DNA of 64,000 nt, taken from Roseibium alexandrii DFL-11. Its GTDB lineage: Bacteria > Pseudomonadota > Alphaproteobacteria > Rhizobiales > Stappiaceae. Positions 52,899-60,778 of this stretch are shown in pieces. Under the pieces are notes generated by a model. That model was not told the origin of the DNA. It saw only the letters and a list, made by a program, of their open reading frames with translations, and did not search any database. Both the position numbers and the translations under genes were made by a program. Position 1 is the first letter of the stretch, and every line of letters begins with the position of its first letter. The stretch spans positions 4,196,703 through 4,260,702 of the forward strand of contig NZ_CM011002.1 of the NCBI RefSeq assembly GCF_000158095.2. Reading direction: 5' to 3'.

Positions 52899-54464
52899 AT
52901 GCCGGTGAGCGTGTTTCGACATTTGGGATTGGTTGTAAGCCTTGCAGGCGCCGCTCTCCTTTCCGGATGTATGGTCGGTCCGGATTTTGAGCGTCCCGAG
53001 GCGCCGGTGCTCGACAGTTGGGGCAAGGGCGCAAACCTCTCCGTTGATCACCGCACCGGCTTTACGACCCGCAGCGCTGCCTCCGTGCCGTGGTGGCATG
53101 TTTTCAAGGATGAAGCGCTGAATGGCCTGATCGCTGAGGCGTACCGCCAGAACGTTGAGCTGCAGGCGGCGGGTGTCCGGGTGTACCAGGCGCGTGCTCA
53201 GCTCGGCATCGCGCGCGGCGAGCTGTTTCCACAGGTCCAGCAGTTGAAAGGGAACTCGGAGAACATCCGGTTCAGCACGCAGGATCCGATAATCCGTGAT
53301 CTTGAGCGGGCCGGTCTGGTGGACAGTCACATCTCGCGTGTTTCTGCAGGGTTTGACGCGGCATGGGAAATTGACATCTGGGGCAAGATCCGCCGGGACG
53401 TTCAATCCGCCAAGGCCAACTTGAACGCCAACCTGGCGTCCTATGACGACGCGTTGGTGACGCTCACTGGCGATATTGCGGCGACATACGTTACCATCCG
53501 GGAGCTGCAACAACTTGCTGCCTCGAGCCGGAAAAATGCCGCGCTTCAGAAAAAGTCTCTGAACCTCACCCAGCTCCGGCTGGAGAATGGCGTTGCATCC
53601 CAATTGGATGTTCATGAAGCGACCGTCCTTTACAACAACACCCTGGCGGCCATTCCGGGCTATGAGGCCGAACTTGCGCAGGCCTACAACGCCATGAGCG
53701 TGCTGTTGAGCGAGCCGCCGGGCAAAATGAAAGCCCGTTTTTCCGGCCGTTCAGGCTTCCCTCGGGTGCCGGCGGAAGTCGCGATTGGCGTTCCGGCGGA
53801 CATGCTGCGCCGCAGGCCCGACATTCGTCAGGCCGAATACATTGCCGGTGCCCAATCTGCACAAATTGGCGTGGCCAAGGCAGATCTCTTCCCGGCATTC
53901 ACCATTTCCGGGGCGATCGGTGTGCGGGCAGATGATTTTTCAAATCTCTTTACTGGTGGGGCAACAACGGCTCTTTTCAATCCCGGTTTTTCCTGGAATT
54001 TCCTGAACTATGGCCGGATCCGGAACAATGTCCGGGTGCAAGACGCCAAGTTTCAGGAAGCCTTGCTGACCTACGAAAACACCGTGCTGTCCGCTTATGC
54101 GGAAGTGGAAAACGCGCTGACCGGGTTTTTACGATCCAAGCAGCAGGCGCTTTATCTTCGGCGGAGTCTGAGGGCGGCCCGCAGTTCTGTGGGCGAAGTT
54201 GAAGCTCAATATGAAGACGGCACGGCGTCCTACAATCGCGTGGTCGATGCGCAAAAGAGCCTGCTTGTGGCCGAGGAACGGCTGATTGCTGCTGAAGCGA
54301 ACGTGCTCACCAACCTCGTTGCGGTTTATAAAGGGCTCGGCGGCGGCTGGGCGCCGGAGAACGTCCGCGGTCTCATATCCGATGAAACCCGGGCCCAAAT
54401 GGCGGACCGCACACGCTGGGGGCAGCTTCTGGATAACCCTGTGGGACCCTCGGGGAAAAGCTAG
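52899..54464 (+). CDS. NodT-family outer-membrane efflux lipoprotein
   Basis: 521 residues. Lipobox GAALLSGCMVGPDF (Cys24), two OEP repeats with PWWHVFKDEALNGLIAEAY, VSAGFDAAWEIDIWGKIRR, ADMLRRRPDIRQAEYIAGAQ and SWNFLNYGRIRNNV. It is a TolC-like channel. It begins four bases after the HlyD stop and so completes a DUF3302-HlyD-OMF operon with no inner-membrane pump. The stop overlaps a perfect palindrome. A GTG one codon earlier is an alternative start. Confidence 0.92.
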   Translation: MPVSVFRHLGLVVSLAGAALLSGCMVGPDFERPEAPVLDSWGKGANLSVDHRTGFTTRSAASVPWWHVFKDEALNGLIAEAYRQNVELQAAGVRVYQARAQLGIARGELFPQVQQLKGNSENIRFSTQDPIIRDLERAGLVDSHISRVSAGFDAAWEIDIWGKIRRDVQSAKANLNANLASYDDALVTLTGDIAATYVTIRELQQLAASSRKNAALQKKSLNLTQLRLENGVASQLDVHEATVLYNNTLAAIPGYEAELAQAYNAMSVLLSEPPGKMKARFSGRSGFPRVPAEVAIGVPADMLRRRPDIRQAEYIAGAQSAQIGVAKADLFPAFTISGAIGVRADDFSNLFTGGATTALFNPGFSWNFLNYGRIRNNVRVQDAKFQEALLTYENTVLSAYAEVENALTGFLRSKQQALYLRRSLRAARSSVGEVEAQYEDGTASYNRVVDAQKSLLVAEERLIAAEANVLTNLVAVYKGLGGGWAPENVRGLISDETRAQMADRTRWGQLLDNPVGPSGKS

Positions 54465-54478
54465 GGTGAGGACCCTAG
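54461..54478 (+). repeat. short palindromic repeat at stop codon, copy 3
   Basis: CTAGGGT, GAGG, ACCCTAG: perfect 7-bp arms over the nodT stop. GCTGATCA follows, as at copy 1. It could also act as a weak convergent terminator between nodT and the TetR gene, but no T run follows. Confidence 0.6.
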
Positions 54479-54485
54479 AGGCTGA

Positions 54486-55106
54486 TCAAGCAGACTTTTT
54501 TGCCGCTTCAGTTTCAGGCGCAGCATATTGCGCCAGGAACAGATCCACGCTCTCTTTGATGATCTTGTCCATCTCATCCCGTTCGGCGACCCGATTGGCA
54601 TAGATGTTCGGAAAAAAGCTGCGCGACTTGATGAGGCCGAGGAACTGTTCTGCCGCGACAGCCGGATCTTGAACCGAAAGGCGCCCATCGGATGTTGCCC
54701 GCTCCATGAAATCTGCGAAAATGCTGAGCTTTGTCATGCGGGCGTTCATGTCCGCTGCAAGTTCCGGGTCCCGGATCGTTTCACTCATGACCATGCGGGC
54801 AAGGTTCATGAAGCACGGCGAAACCATCAGCTCGCCCTCGGCCCAGCCGAGTTCGATCAAGGCATCACGGATCGGTTTGTCCCGGTCATAAGGAACTTCA
54901 AGCGCCGAGTTGACCTGGTCCGCCAGGCACTGGTTGATCGCTTTGAAAAGCGTTTCCTTGCTTTCAAAGTGATTGTAGACGGTCCGTTTGGAAACCTGCG
55001 CCCGTTCCGAAATCCGGTCCATGCTTGCACCGGCAAAACCTTTTTCCTGGAACTCGGCGATGGCCGCTTCGACGATTTGTTTCTTTTTCTGGTCGGATAC
55101 CGACAT
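54486..55106 (-). CDS. TetR/AcrR-family transcriptional regulator
   Basis: 206 residues. The N-terminal HTH has IVEAAIAEFQEKGFAGASMD and VSKRTVYNHFESKETLF; the C-terminal TetR_C domain includes ADFMERATSDGRL and AEQFLGLIKSR. It faces the molybdenum hydroxylase genes across a GTTTACA-rich gap, and is convergent with the nodT operon. It most likely represses itself and the hydroxylase operon, with the NodT operon a possible target. Confidence 0.9.
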   Translation of the reverse strand: MSVSDQKKKQIVEAAIAEFQEKGFAGASMDRISERAQVSKRTVYNHFESKETLFKAINQCLADQVNSALEVPYDRDKPIRDALIELGWAEGELMVSPCFMNLARMVMSETIRDPELAADMNARMTKLSIFADFMERATSDGRLSVQDPAVAAEQFLGLIKSRSFFPNIYANRVAERDEMDKIIKESVDLFLAQYAAPETEAAKKSA

Positions 55107-55156
55107 TGTAAACCCAGCGCTTCTTATCGCTCTTTAATCCCAAAATTTGAGCCCTA

Positions 55157-55216
55157 TGTAAACTAGTGCGTTTACAGATGCAGATCTACTGTTTACACTG
55201 CACAGTGTAGTTTACA
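55157..55216. promoter_or_regulatory. TetR-type operator cluster
   Basis: TGTAAAC (55157-55163) and GTTTACA (55170-55176) form a perfect 7-bp inverted repeat with a 6-base spacer. Two more GTTTACA copies are at 55191 and 55210, and TACACTG / CAGTGTA (around 55195-55210) form another palindrome between them. The cluster lies between the TetR start and the hydroxylase start, so it probably controls both. Confidence 0.72.
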
Positions 55217-55257
55217 TCCTTCAGCCAGTCTAGGCCAGCCAAGGGAGACGCCTCCTC

Positions 55258-55719
55258 ATGTCTGTAACTTTGAAAATTAACGGGGAAACGCGCACGCTTG
55301 ATGCGGATCCCGAAAGCCCGCTGCTTTGGGCACTGCGCGACGAGCTCGGAATGACCGGCACCAAATTCGGGTGCGGCATCGCATCTTGCGGAGCATGCAC
55401 GGTTCACTGGGACGGAATGCCGATTCGCTCTTGCCAAACCATGGTCGGTGACCTTGAGGGCGCCGAAATCACCACAATCGAAGGCGTGAACGGAAAAGCC
55501 GCCAAAGCCGTTCAGGAAGCTTGGAACGAGCTGGACGTGCCGCAATGCGGGTACTGCCAGTCTGGTCAGATCATGGCGGCCACGGCGCTTCTGACCGACA
55601 CTCCAAAACCGACCGACGAAGACATCGACGCCGCCATGGACGGAAACGTCTGCCGCTGCGCGACCTACGCCCGGATCCGCAAGGCGATCCATGCCGCAGC
55701 CGACAAGATGGAGGCCTAA
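55258..55719 (+). CDS. (2Fe-2S)-binding small subunit of a molybdenum hydroxylase
   Basis: 153 residues of the IorA/CoxS type. The plant-ferredoxin cluster binds in [15 protein letters not shown] (Cys39, 44, 47) with a fourth Cys in RSCQTM; the helical second cluster has [10 protein letters not shown] and [11 protein letters not shown]. It carries electrons from the molybdopterin subunit encoded three bases downstream. Length is standard. Confidence 0.93.
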   Translation: MSVTLKINGETRTLDADPESPLLWALRDELGMTGTKFGCGIASCGACTVHWDGMPIRSCQTMVGDLEGAEITTIEGVNGKAAKAVQEAWNELDVPQCGYCQSGQIMAATALLTDTPKPTDEDIDAAMDGNVCRCATYARIRKAIHAAADKMEA

Positions 55720-55722
55720 GTC

Positions 55723-57912
55723 ATGTTGCATCTCCTTCAAAAACCTCTTGAAGCTCCAAAGCCGAGCCGCCGCACATTCCTGAAAATGTCAGCCGGTGCT
55801 GTTGGTGGCCTGATTATCGCAGCCAAGATGCCAAACGCGGCGAAAGCGGCTGCCGATGCGGGTGAATTTGTACAGCCGTTTGTGCATATCCGGCCGGACA
55901 ACACGGTCGTCGTTTTGTCCAAGCACCTCGATAAGGGTCAGGGCACGGCAAACGGTCTGGCAACATTGGTTGCAGATGAACTCGACGCATCTCACGAGCA
56001 AATCGTGCTTGAGTTGGCACCGTCCAATCCGCAGCTTTATGCCAACAGTCTGTTCGGCGTTCAGGGCACGGGCGGGTCTACAGCCATGCCTAATGCTTTC
56101 ATGCAGTACCGCCAGGCGGGTGCTGCTGCAAAAGCGATGGTTGTCTCCGCGGCTGCCAAGGAATGGGACGTCCCGGCAGGTGAAATCACCGTTTCCGGCG
56201 GTGTTGTTTCCCACTCTTCCGGTAAATCGGCAACGCTCGGTGAGCTGGCAGGTTTGGCAGCGAACGAAGATGTTCCGGCGGAACCGGCCCTGAAAACACC
56301 GGACCAGTGGGTCTATATCGGTAAGTCGTTCCCGCGGAAGGACGTCAAGAACAAGACGGTTGGTGCGCCAAACACCTACACCATCGACTTCAATCGCGAG
56401 GGTATGCTGACCGCAACGGTTGCACGTTCACCGCGGTTTGGCGGTACGGTCAAGTCCTTCGATGCGGCTGAAGCCAAGACGGTCGCAGGTGTCGTCGACA
56501 TCTTCCAGATCCCGAATGGTGTTGCCGTGGTCGCTGAAAGCACCTGGCCGGCCATCAAGGCACGCGATCTTCTGGAGATCGAGTGGGACGACAGTGCGGC
56601 TGAAACCCGCTCCACTGATGCAATGATGACCGAACTGAAGGACATGACCACCAAGCCGGGCCTCAAGGTGCGCGAAGACGGCGATGTCGATGCAGCTTTG
56701 GAAGCATCCGCAAAGGTCATGGAGATCGACTACGATTTCCCGTTCCTTGCCCATGGTGCCATGGAGCCGCTGGATATTGTCGGTGAATTTGACGGCGAAA
56801 CGGCACAGTTCTGGTTTGGCTCGCAAATCCCGACCATCGACCATAACGTTGCCTCCACCATCCTCGGCATTCCGTTCGAGAAGGTCAGCATCAACACATT
56901 GTGGGCCGGTGGATCCTTTGGACGCCGGGCGCAAGGGGATGCGCATCCCGTCTCGGAAATTTCCTTCCTGTTGAAGGCGATGCGGGAAGCCGGCATGGAG
57001 CCGCGCCCGGTGAAGATCGTGTGGACCCGCGAAGACGATATGGCCGGTGGGTACTACCGTCCGATGTCTGCGCACAAGATCAAGGTTGGTCTCGACGGCG
57101 ACGGCAACGTCACGGCGGTGAAATACAACATCGCGGCGAAGTCCATCATCAAGGGCACGGCCTTTGAGCCGATGCTGATGCCCAACGGTGTGGACCACAA
57201 CATGACCGAGGGGGCGTCCGACACCACTTATTCGTTCCCGATGATGAACATGGACCAGGCTTTCCAGGAAACGCCGGTGCCGGTTCTGTGGTGGCGGTCC
57301 GTGGGGCACACCCACACGGCCTATGTCATGGAAACGATGATCGACCGGATCGCCAAGGAAACCGGCAAAGACCCGGTGGCTCTGCGGCTTGAGCTTCTCA
57401 AGGACGATCCGCGCAAGACGAATGTGTTGAAGCTGGCTGCCGAGAAGGCTGGTTGGGACACGCCGCTGCCGGAGGGCCGCCATCGCGGTGTCGCCGTTCA
57501 CAAGTCCTTCGGGTCTTATGTGGCGGAAGTCGTTGAGATTTCCTTCCGCGAGGATGGAACGGTCAAGGTGGAAAAGGTCACGGCAGCAGTCGACTGCGGT
57601 GTTCCGGTCAACCCGGACAACATCCGTGCCCAGGTTGAAGGCGGCATTGGCTATGGTCTCGGCGCCATCCTGCGTAACCAGGTGACACTCTCGGATGGGT
57701 ATGTCGAAGAGACAAACTTCGACACCTACGAGTCACTTCGCATTTCCGACATGCCGGAAATTGCGGTGCACATCGTTCCTTCGACCGATTCTCCGACCGG
57801 GATCGGTGAGCCGGGAACACCGCCAATCGGTCCGGCTGTGGCCAATGCAATTGCGGCTGCGAAGGACGAGTGGATTACAAGCCTGCCGTTCACGAAAGCC
57901 GGTCTGGTTTAG
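55723..57912 (+). CDS. molybdopterin-binding large subunit (isoquinoline 1-oxidoreductase beta-type)
   Basis: 729 residues. A twin-arginine leader (PSRRTFLKMSAGAVGGL, then AAKMPNAAKA) suggests export with its cofactor. The aldehyde-oxidase/xanthine-dehydrogenase fold follows: HIRPDNTVVVLSKHLDKGQG, GGSFGRRAQGDAHPVSEI, and near the end GIGEPGTPPIGPAVANAI with the active-site Glu. It oxidises N-heterocycles or aldehydes; the substrate is unknown. There is no cytochrome c or FAD subunit gene beside it, so its electron acceptor is unclear. Confidence 0.9.
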   Translation: MLHLLQKPLEAPKPSRRTFLKMSAGAVGGLIIAAKMPNAAKAAADAGEFVQPFVHIRPDNTVVVLSKHLDKGQGTANGLATLVADELDASHEQIVLELAPSNPQLYANSLFGVQGTGGSTAMPNAFMQYRQAGAAAKAMVVSAAAKEWDVPAGEITVSGGVVSHSSGKSATLGELAGLAANEDVPAEPALKTPDQWVYIGKSFPRKDVKNKTVGAPNTYTIDFNREGMLTATVARSPRFGGTVKSFDAAEAKTVAGVVDIFQIPNGVAVVAESTWPAIKARDLLEIEWDDSAAETRSTDAMMTELKDMTTKPGLKVREDGDVDAALEASAKVMEIDYDFPFLAHGAMEPLDIVGEFDGETAQFWFGSQIPTIDHNVASTILGIPFEKVSINTLWAGGSFGRRAQGDAHPVSEISFLLKAMREAGMEPRPVKIVWTREDDMAGGYYRPMSAHKIKVGLDGDGNVTAVKYNIAAKSIIKGTAFEPMLMPNGVDHNMTEGASDTTYSFPMMNMDQAFQETPVPVLWWRSVGHTHTAYVMETMIDRIAKETGKDPVALRLELLKDDPRKTNVLKLAAEKAGWDTPLPEGRHRGVAVHKSFGSYVAEVVEISFREDGTVKVEKVTAAVDCGVPVNPDNIRAQVEGGIGYGLGAILRNQVTLSDGYVEETNFDTYESLRISDMPEIAVHIVPSTDSPTGIGEPGTPPIGPAVANAIAAAKDEWITSLPFTKAGLV

Positions 57913-57935
57913 AGCCGGATCCAATATAGAACGCG

Positions 57936-57962
57936 AAAGGCCGCCCTTGAGGCGGCCTTTTT
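57936..57962. terminator. terminator after the hydroxylase operon
   Basis: 10-bp stem AAAGGCCGCC / GGCGGCCTTT, loop CTTGA, with T and A flanks on both sides, so it probably serves the convergent gene too. Confidence 0.85.
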
Positions 57963-57985
57963 GCTGTTATGGGCTCAAAGCACCG

Positions 57986-58492
57986 TCAAGCTTTGCGCAG
58001 GGCAACGATCCCGGCAACGGTGAGACCGTAAAGCAGGTGCCCAAAGAACGAGGCAAGTGCCAGATCCCCAAAACCCAGGAACGCTGGGAAACCGGCCACC
58101 AGATGTGCCATCACATACATGGCAAAGATCCAGAGACCGATGCCGAAACCGGCCCCGGTGAGAGGCCAGGGAAACTCGACCGGCAGAAGCCGGGCGATGG
58201 GTTGCGCGACAAAAAGGTATACGAGCGGATAGATGATGAGCCCGGTTGCTATGTGGATCGTCTCCGCCAGAAAACTGGAAGATATTCCGAAGCTGGATTT
58301 TATAAGACCGGCAGGCTCCAAGGGGCCTCCGATCAGAAGAGGTGTTACACCCCGCGCCCAAATTTCCCAGACACCGGTCGCAACCAAACCGGCGAGGAGC
58401 AGAGTGATGGCTGTGGCTGGGGTAAGCGGAGGCAGGAGGTGCGGCGTACTTGGCTCGCGGCGGCGGGAGCCGCTGTAATCAATACTTGTCAT
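57986..58492 (-). CDS. hypothetical membrane protein
   Basis: 168 residues with about four hydrophobic segments (ITLLLAGLVATGVWEIWARG, IHIATGLIIYPLVYLFV, GIGLWIFAMYVMAHLVAGF and the terminal ASFFGHLLYGLTVAGIVAL). I do not recognise the family. The ATG at 58492 has GGAG eight bases upstream and removes a polar leader present in the longer frame. It sits between the hydroxylase terminator and the GlxA regulator gene. Confidence 0.65.
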   Translation of the reverse strand: MTSIDYSGSRRREPSTPHLLPPLTPATAITLLLAGLVATGVWEIWARGVTPLLIGGPLEPAGLIKSSFGISSSFLAETIHIATGLIIYPLVYLFVAQPIARLLPVEFPWPLTGAGFGIGLWIFAMYVMAHLVAGFPAFLGFGDLALASFFGHLLYGLTVAGIVALRKA

Positions 58493-58591
58493 GACGATCT
58501 CCGGGAGTTTCTGTTCGGCAGAAAAGCCGGGATCACCCCCGGCAACCCGAGAAATGGGGATTGAAAGCGTCACGTTCAATTCACAGCTGAG

Positions 58592-59617
58592 TTAGGAACT
58601 GATCGGTTTGACTTCTTTTTCTTGATGTTTATGCACAAAGACCAATCCAAACCGCTGCCGGTAGCTGTTCGGGGTGAGGCCGGTCAGGCGATGGAAGACT
58701 TTCCTGAAAGCTGCCGGATCGGAATAACCAACGTCCCAAGTGATCTGATCAACCGTCTTTACAGTTAGTTCCAAGTGCTCGCGTGCTTTGCTGATCCTGA
58801 CATTTTGGACATATTCCGTTGGCTTCAGGCCGGTTGCCTTTGCAAAACGCCGCAGGAATGTGCGGCTACCGAGGTTGGCAACACTTGATAGTTCTTCAAG
58901 ACTATGTGGGTCGGCAACGTGTGCGTGAATGTGATGCTGGACGGATAGGATTGAATCGTCGCCGTGGTCAAACCTTGGAATGAATTGGCTGAAAGGTCGC
59001 TGTAGTTGGCGCGGGGGATCAATTAGCAGAAAGCGGGCAGTTGCGAGCATCGTGCTGGGTCCCATGAGACGGTCCACCAGTGTTAATCCAAGATCGGTCC
59101 ATGCGAGAATTCCACCAGCAGTAATGATGTCGCCATCGTCTAAAACCATATGTTGATCTGCAACGCTCACCTCTGGGTACTTTGAGGCGAGTTCTTGAGC
59201 GAAGGCCCAATGGGTCGTCACTTGCCGGCCATCGATCAGCCCACTCTCTGCCAAAACGAATGCACCTGCACATACCGAACAGATCCGGCTGCCCCGCCCG
59301 TGCTGGTGAGTGAGCCATTTGGCCGCCTCTGGAACAGATTGCATCTTTTCCGGCATGGCGATGCTCGGCGGAACGATCACGTAGTCTGCCCGATGATTGG
59401 CACCGGGATGTGTATCGAAGGTGCAGGTAATCTCAGGGCTGTTGTTGCCTGCATGGGGTGCCCAGTGTGTGACCCTGATCCACCGGTCTGAACCCGCATC
59501 GGACCACTCGCTGGCGATGCGAAAAAGGTCCGTAAGCCCGTGCACGGCAGCAAGTTGGCATTCCGGATAATTCAGCAGGGCAATTTCTGCGATACAGTTA
59601 CTTAGACGATTTGTCAC
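58592..59617 (-). CDS. GlxA-family transcriptional regulator (DJ-1/PfpI plus AraC HTH)
   Basis: 341 residues. A DJ-1/PfpI domain with the nucleophile-elbow region SVCAGAFVLAESGLIDG, then an AraC two-HTH domain (LEELSSVANLGSRTFLRRF; VDQITWDVGYSDPAAFRKVF). Members regulate amine or choline-related catabolism. The GTG start at 59617 has GAGG six bases upstream. It is divergent from the alpha/beta hydrolase gene with 95 bases between and is the obvious candidate regulator for it. Confidence 0.88.
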   Translation of the reverse strand: MTNRLSNCIAEIALLNYPECQLAAVHGLTDLFRIASEWSDAGSDRWIRVTHWAPHAGNNSPEITCTFDTHPGANHRADYVIVPPSIAMPEKMQSVPEAAKWLTHQHGRGSRICSVCAGAFVLAESGLIDGRQVTTHWAFAQELASKYPEVSVADQHMVLDDGDIITAGGILAWTDLGLTLVDRLMGPSTMLATARFLLIDPPRQLQRPFSQFIPRFDHGDDSILSVQHHIHAHVADPHSLEELSSVANLGSRTFLRRFAKATGLKPTEYVQNVRISKAREHLELTVKTVDQITWDVGYSDPAAFRKVFHRLTGLTPNSYRQRFGLVFVHKHQEKEVKPISS

Positions 59618-59712
59618 TTATGCCTCGATGAAAGTCATTTACGCCAATTCCGAGCGTACGTCCAAACATCTATCTGTGTCCATGTCGAAACAACGACAGA
59701 GACCCAAGACCA

Positions 59713-60669
59713 ATGACTGATCTTAAAACGCTCATCCCTAACCGGCGGCAAGTGTTGCAAGGCAGCGGAGCGCTGCTCGCGGTTGTCGCTGTACCTGGCT
59801 TTGCCGCAGCAACATCCAGAAACGAAGGAGACTTGAGAATGGCGACTTTCAAAACTACGGACGGAACTGAAATCTTTTATAAAGACTGGGGTTCGACCGA
59901 TGCTCAGCCCATCGTCTTTCACCATGGATGGCCGTTGAGTGGCGATGATTGGGACAATCAGATGCTCTTTTTCCTGTCCAAGGGCTATCGTGTCATTGCG
60001 CATGACAGGCGTGGCCATGGCCGTTCAGAACAGACGGACCGGGGCCATAACATGGACACCTACGCCGCGGATGTTGCAGAGCTTGTCCGCCACTTGGATC
60101 TGAAAAACGCAGTTCATATCGGTCATTCCACCGGCGGCGGGGAAGCCGCACGTTATGTTGCGCGGGCTGAACCGGGCCGGGTTGCCAAGGCTGCTCTCCT
60201 CGGCGCCATTACGCCATTGATGTTGAAAACCGAAACTAATCCGGACGGCATTCCATTGGAGGTGTTCGATGGGCTGCGGGCTGCATTGGCGAGCAACCGT
60301 GCACAGTTCTTTCTGGATGTGCCTTCCGGCCCATTCTATGGCTTCAACCGGGACGGTGCGCAGGTGAGCGAGGGCCTCATCCAGAACTGGTGGCGCCAGG
60401 GCATGATGGGCAGCGCGTCTGCGCATTATCAGTGCATTGCCGTGTTCTCGGAAACCGATCAAACCGAGGATCTGAAAGCGATTGATGTCCCGGTCTTGGT
60501 GCTGCACGGCGATGACGACCAAGTTGTCCCGATCGCCAATTCAGCGGACAAGGCGATCAAGCTTCTGAAAAATGGTACTCAGAAAACCTATGCCGGTCTC
60601 TCCCACGGGTTCTTTGCAACCCATCCGGATGAGGTGAATGCCGATCTGTTGGCTTTCATCGAAAGCTGA
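59713..60669 (+). CDS. alpha/beta hydrolase (non-heme chloroperoxidase/arylesterase type), possibly exported
   Basis: 318 residues from the first ATG. The alpha/beta-hydrolase core has HHGWPLSGDDW, VIAHDRRGHGRSEQ, the nucleophile elbow GHSTGGGEA (Ser139), LVLHGDDDQVVP (Asp) and AGLSHGFF (His), typical of cofactor-free haloperoxidases. The first 33 residues form a twin-arginine-like leader (PNRRQVLQGSGALLAVVAV). A second ATG at 59839 has GGAG nine bases upstream and gives the usual cytosolic N-terminus MATFKTTDGTEIFYKDW. The enzyme may be made in two forms. A strong terminator follows. Confidence 0.87.
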   Translation: MTDLKTLIPNRRQVLQGSGALLAVVAVPGFAAATSRNEGDLRMATFKTTDGTEIFYKDWGSTDAQPIVFHHGWPLSGDDWDNQMLFFLSKGYRVIAHDRRGHGRSEQTDRGHNMDTYAADVAELVRHLDLKNAVHIGHSTGGGEAARYVARAEPGRVAKAALLGAITPLMLKTETNPDGIPLEVFDGLRAALASNRAQFFLDVPSGPFYGFNRDGAQVSEGLIQNWWRQGMMGSASAHYQCIAVFSETDQTEDLKAIDVPVLVLHGDDDQVVPIANSADKAIKLLKNGTQKTYAGLSHGFFATHPDEVNADLLAFIES

Positions 60670-60704
60670 AAAAAAGCGGGGCCCGATGTGGCCCCGCTTT
60701 TTTT
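60670..60704 (+). terminator. rho-independent terminator of the hydrolase gene
   Basis: 13-bp stem AAAAAGCGGGGCC / GGCCCCGCTTTTT, loop CGATGT, then T residues. Confidence 0.92.
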
Positions 60705-60778
60705 GGGTCAATCTCATTCGGTCTGGCAGTTGTTTGTTCCGCGGGGCTTGGTCCTGGTCCACTTTTCAGTATGTTTGA

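Noticed and set aside
52494..53615. 373-codon minus-strand frame across hlyD and nodT
   Set aside because: Antisense shadow of two recognisable genes.
56428..57501. 357-codon minus-strand frame inside the molybdenum hydroxylase gene
   Set aside because: The plus strand encodes an unmistakable hydroxylase; the antisense protein is arginine/histidine-rich with no motifs.
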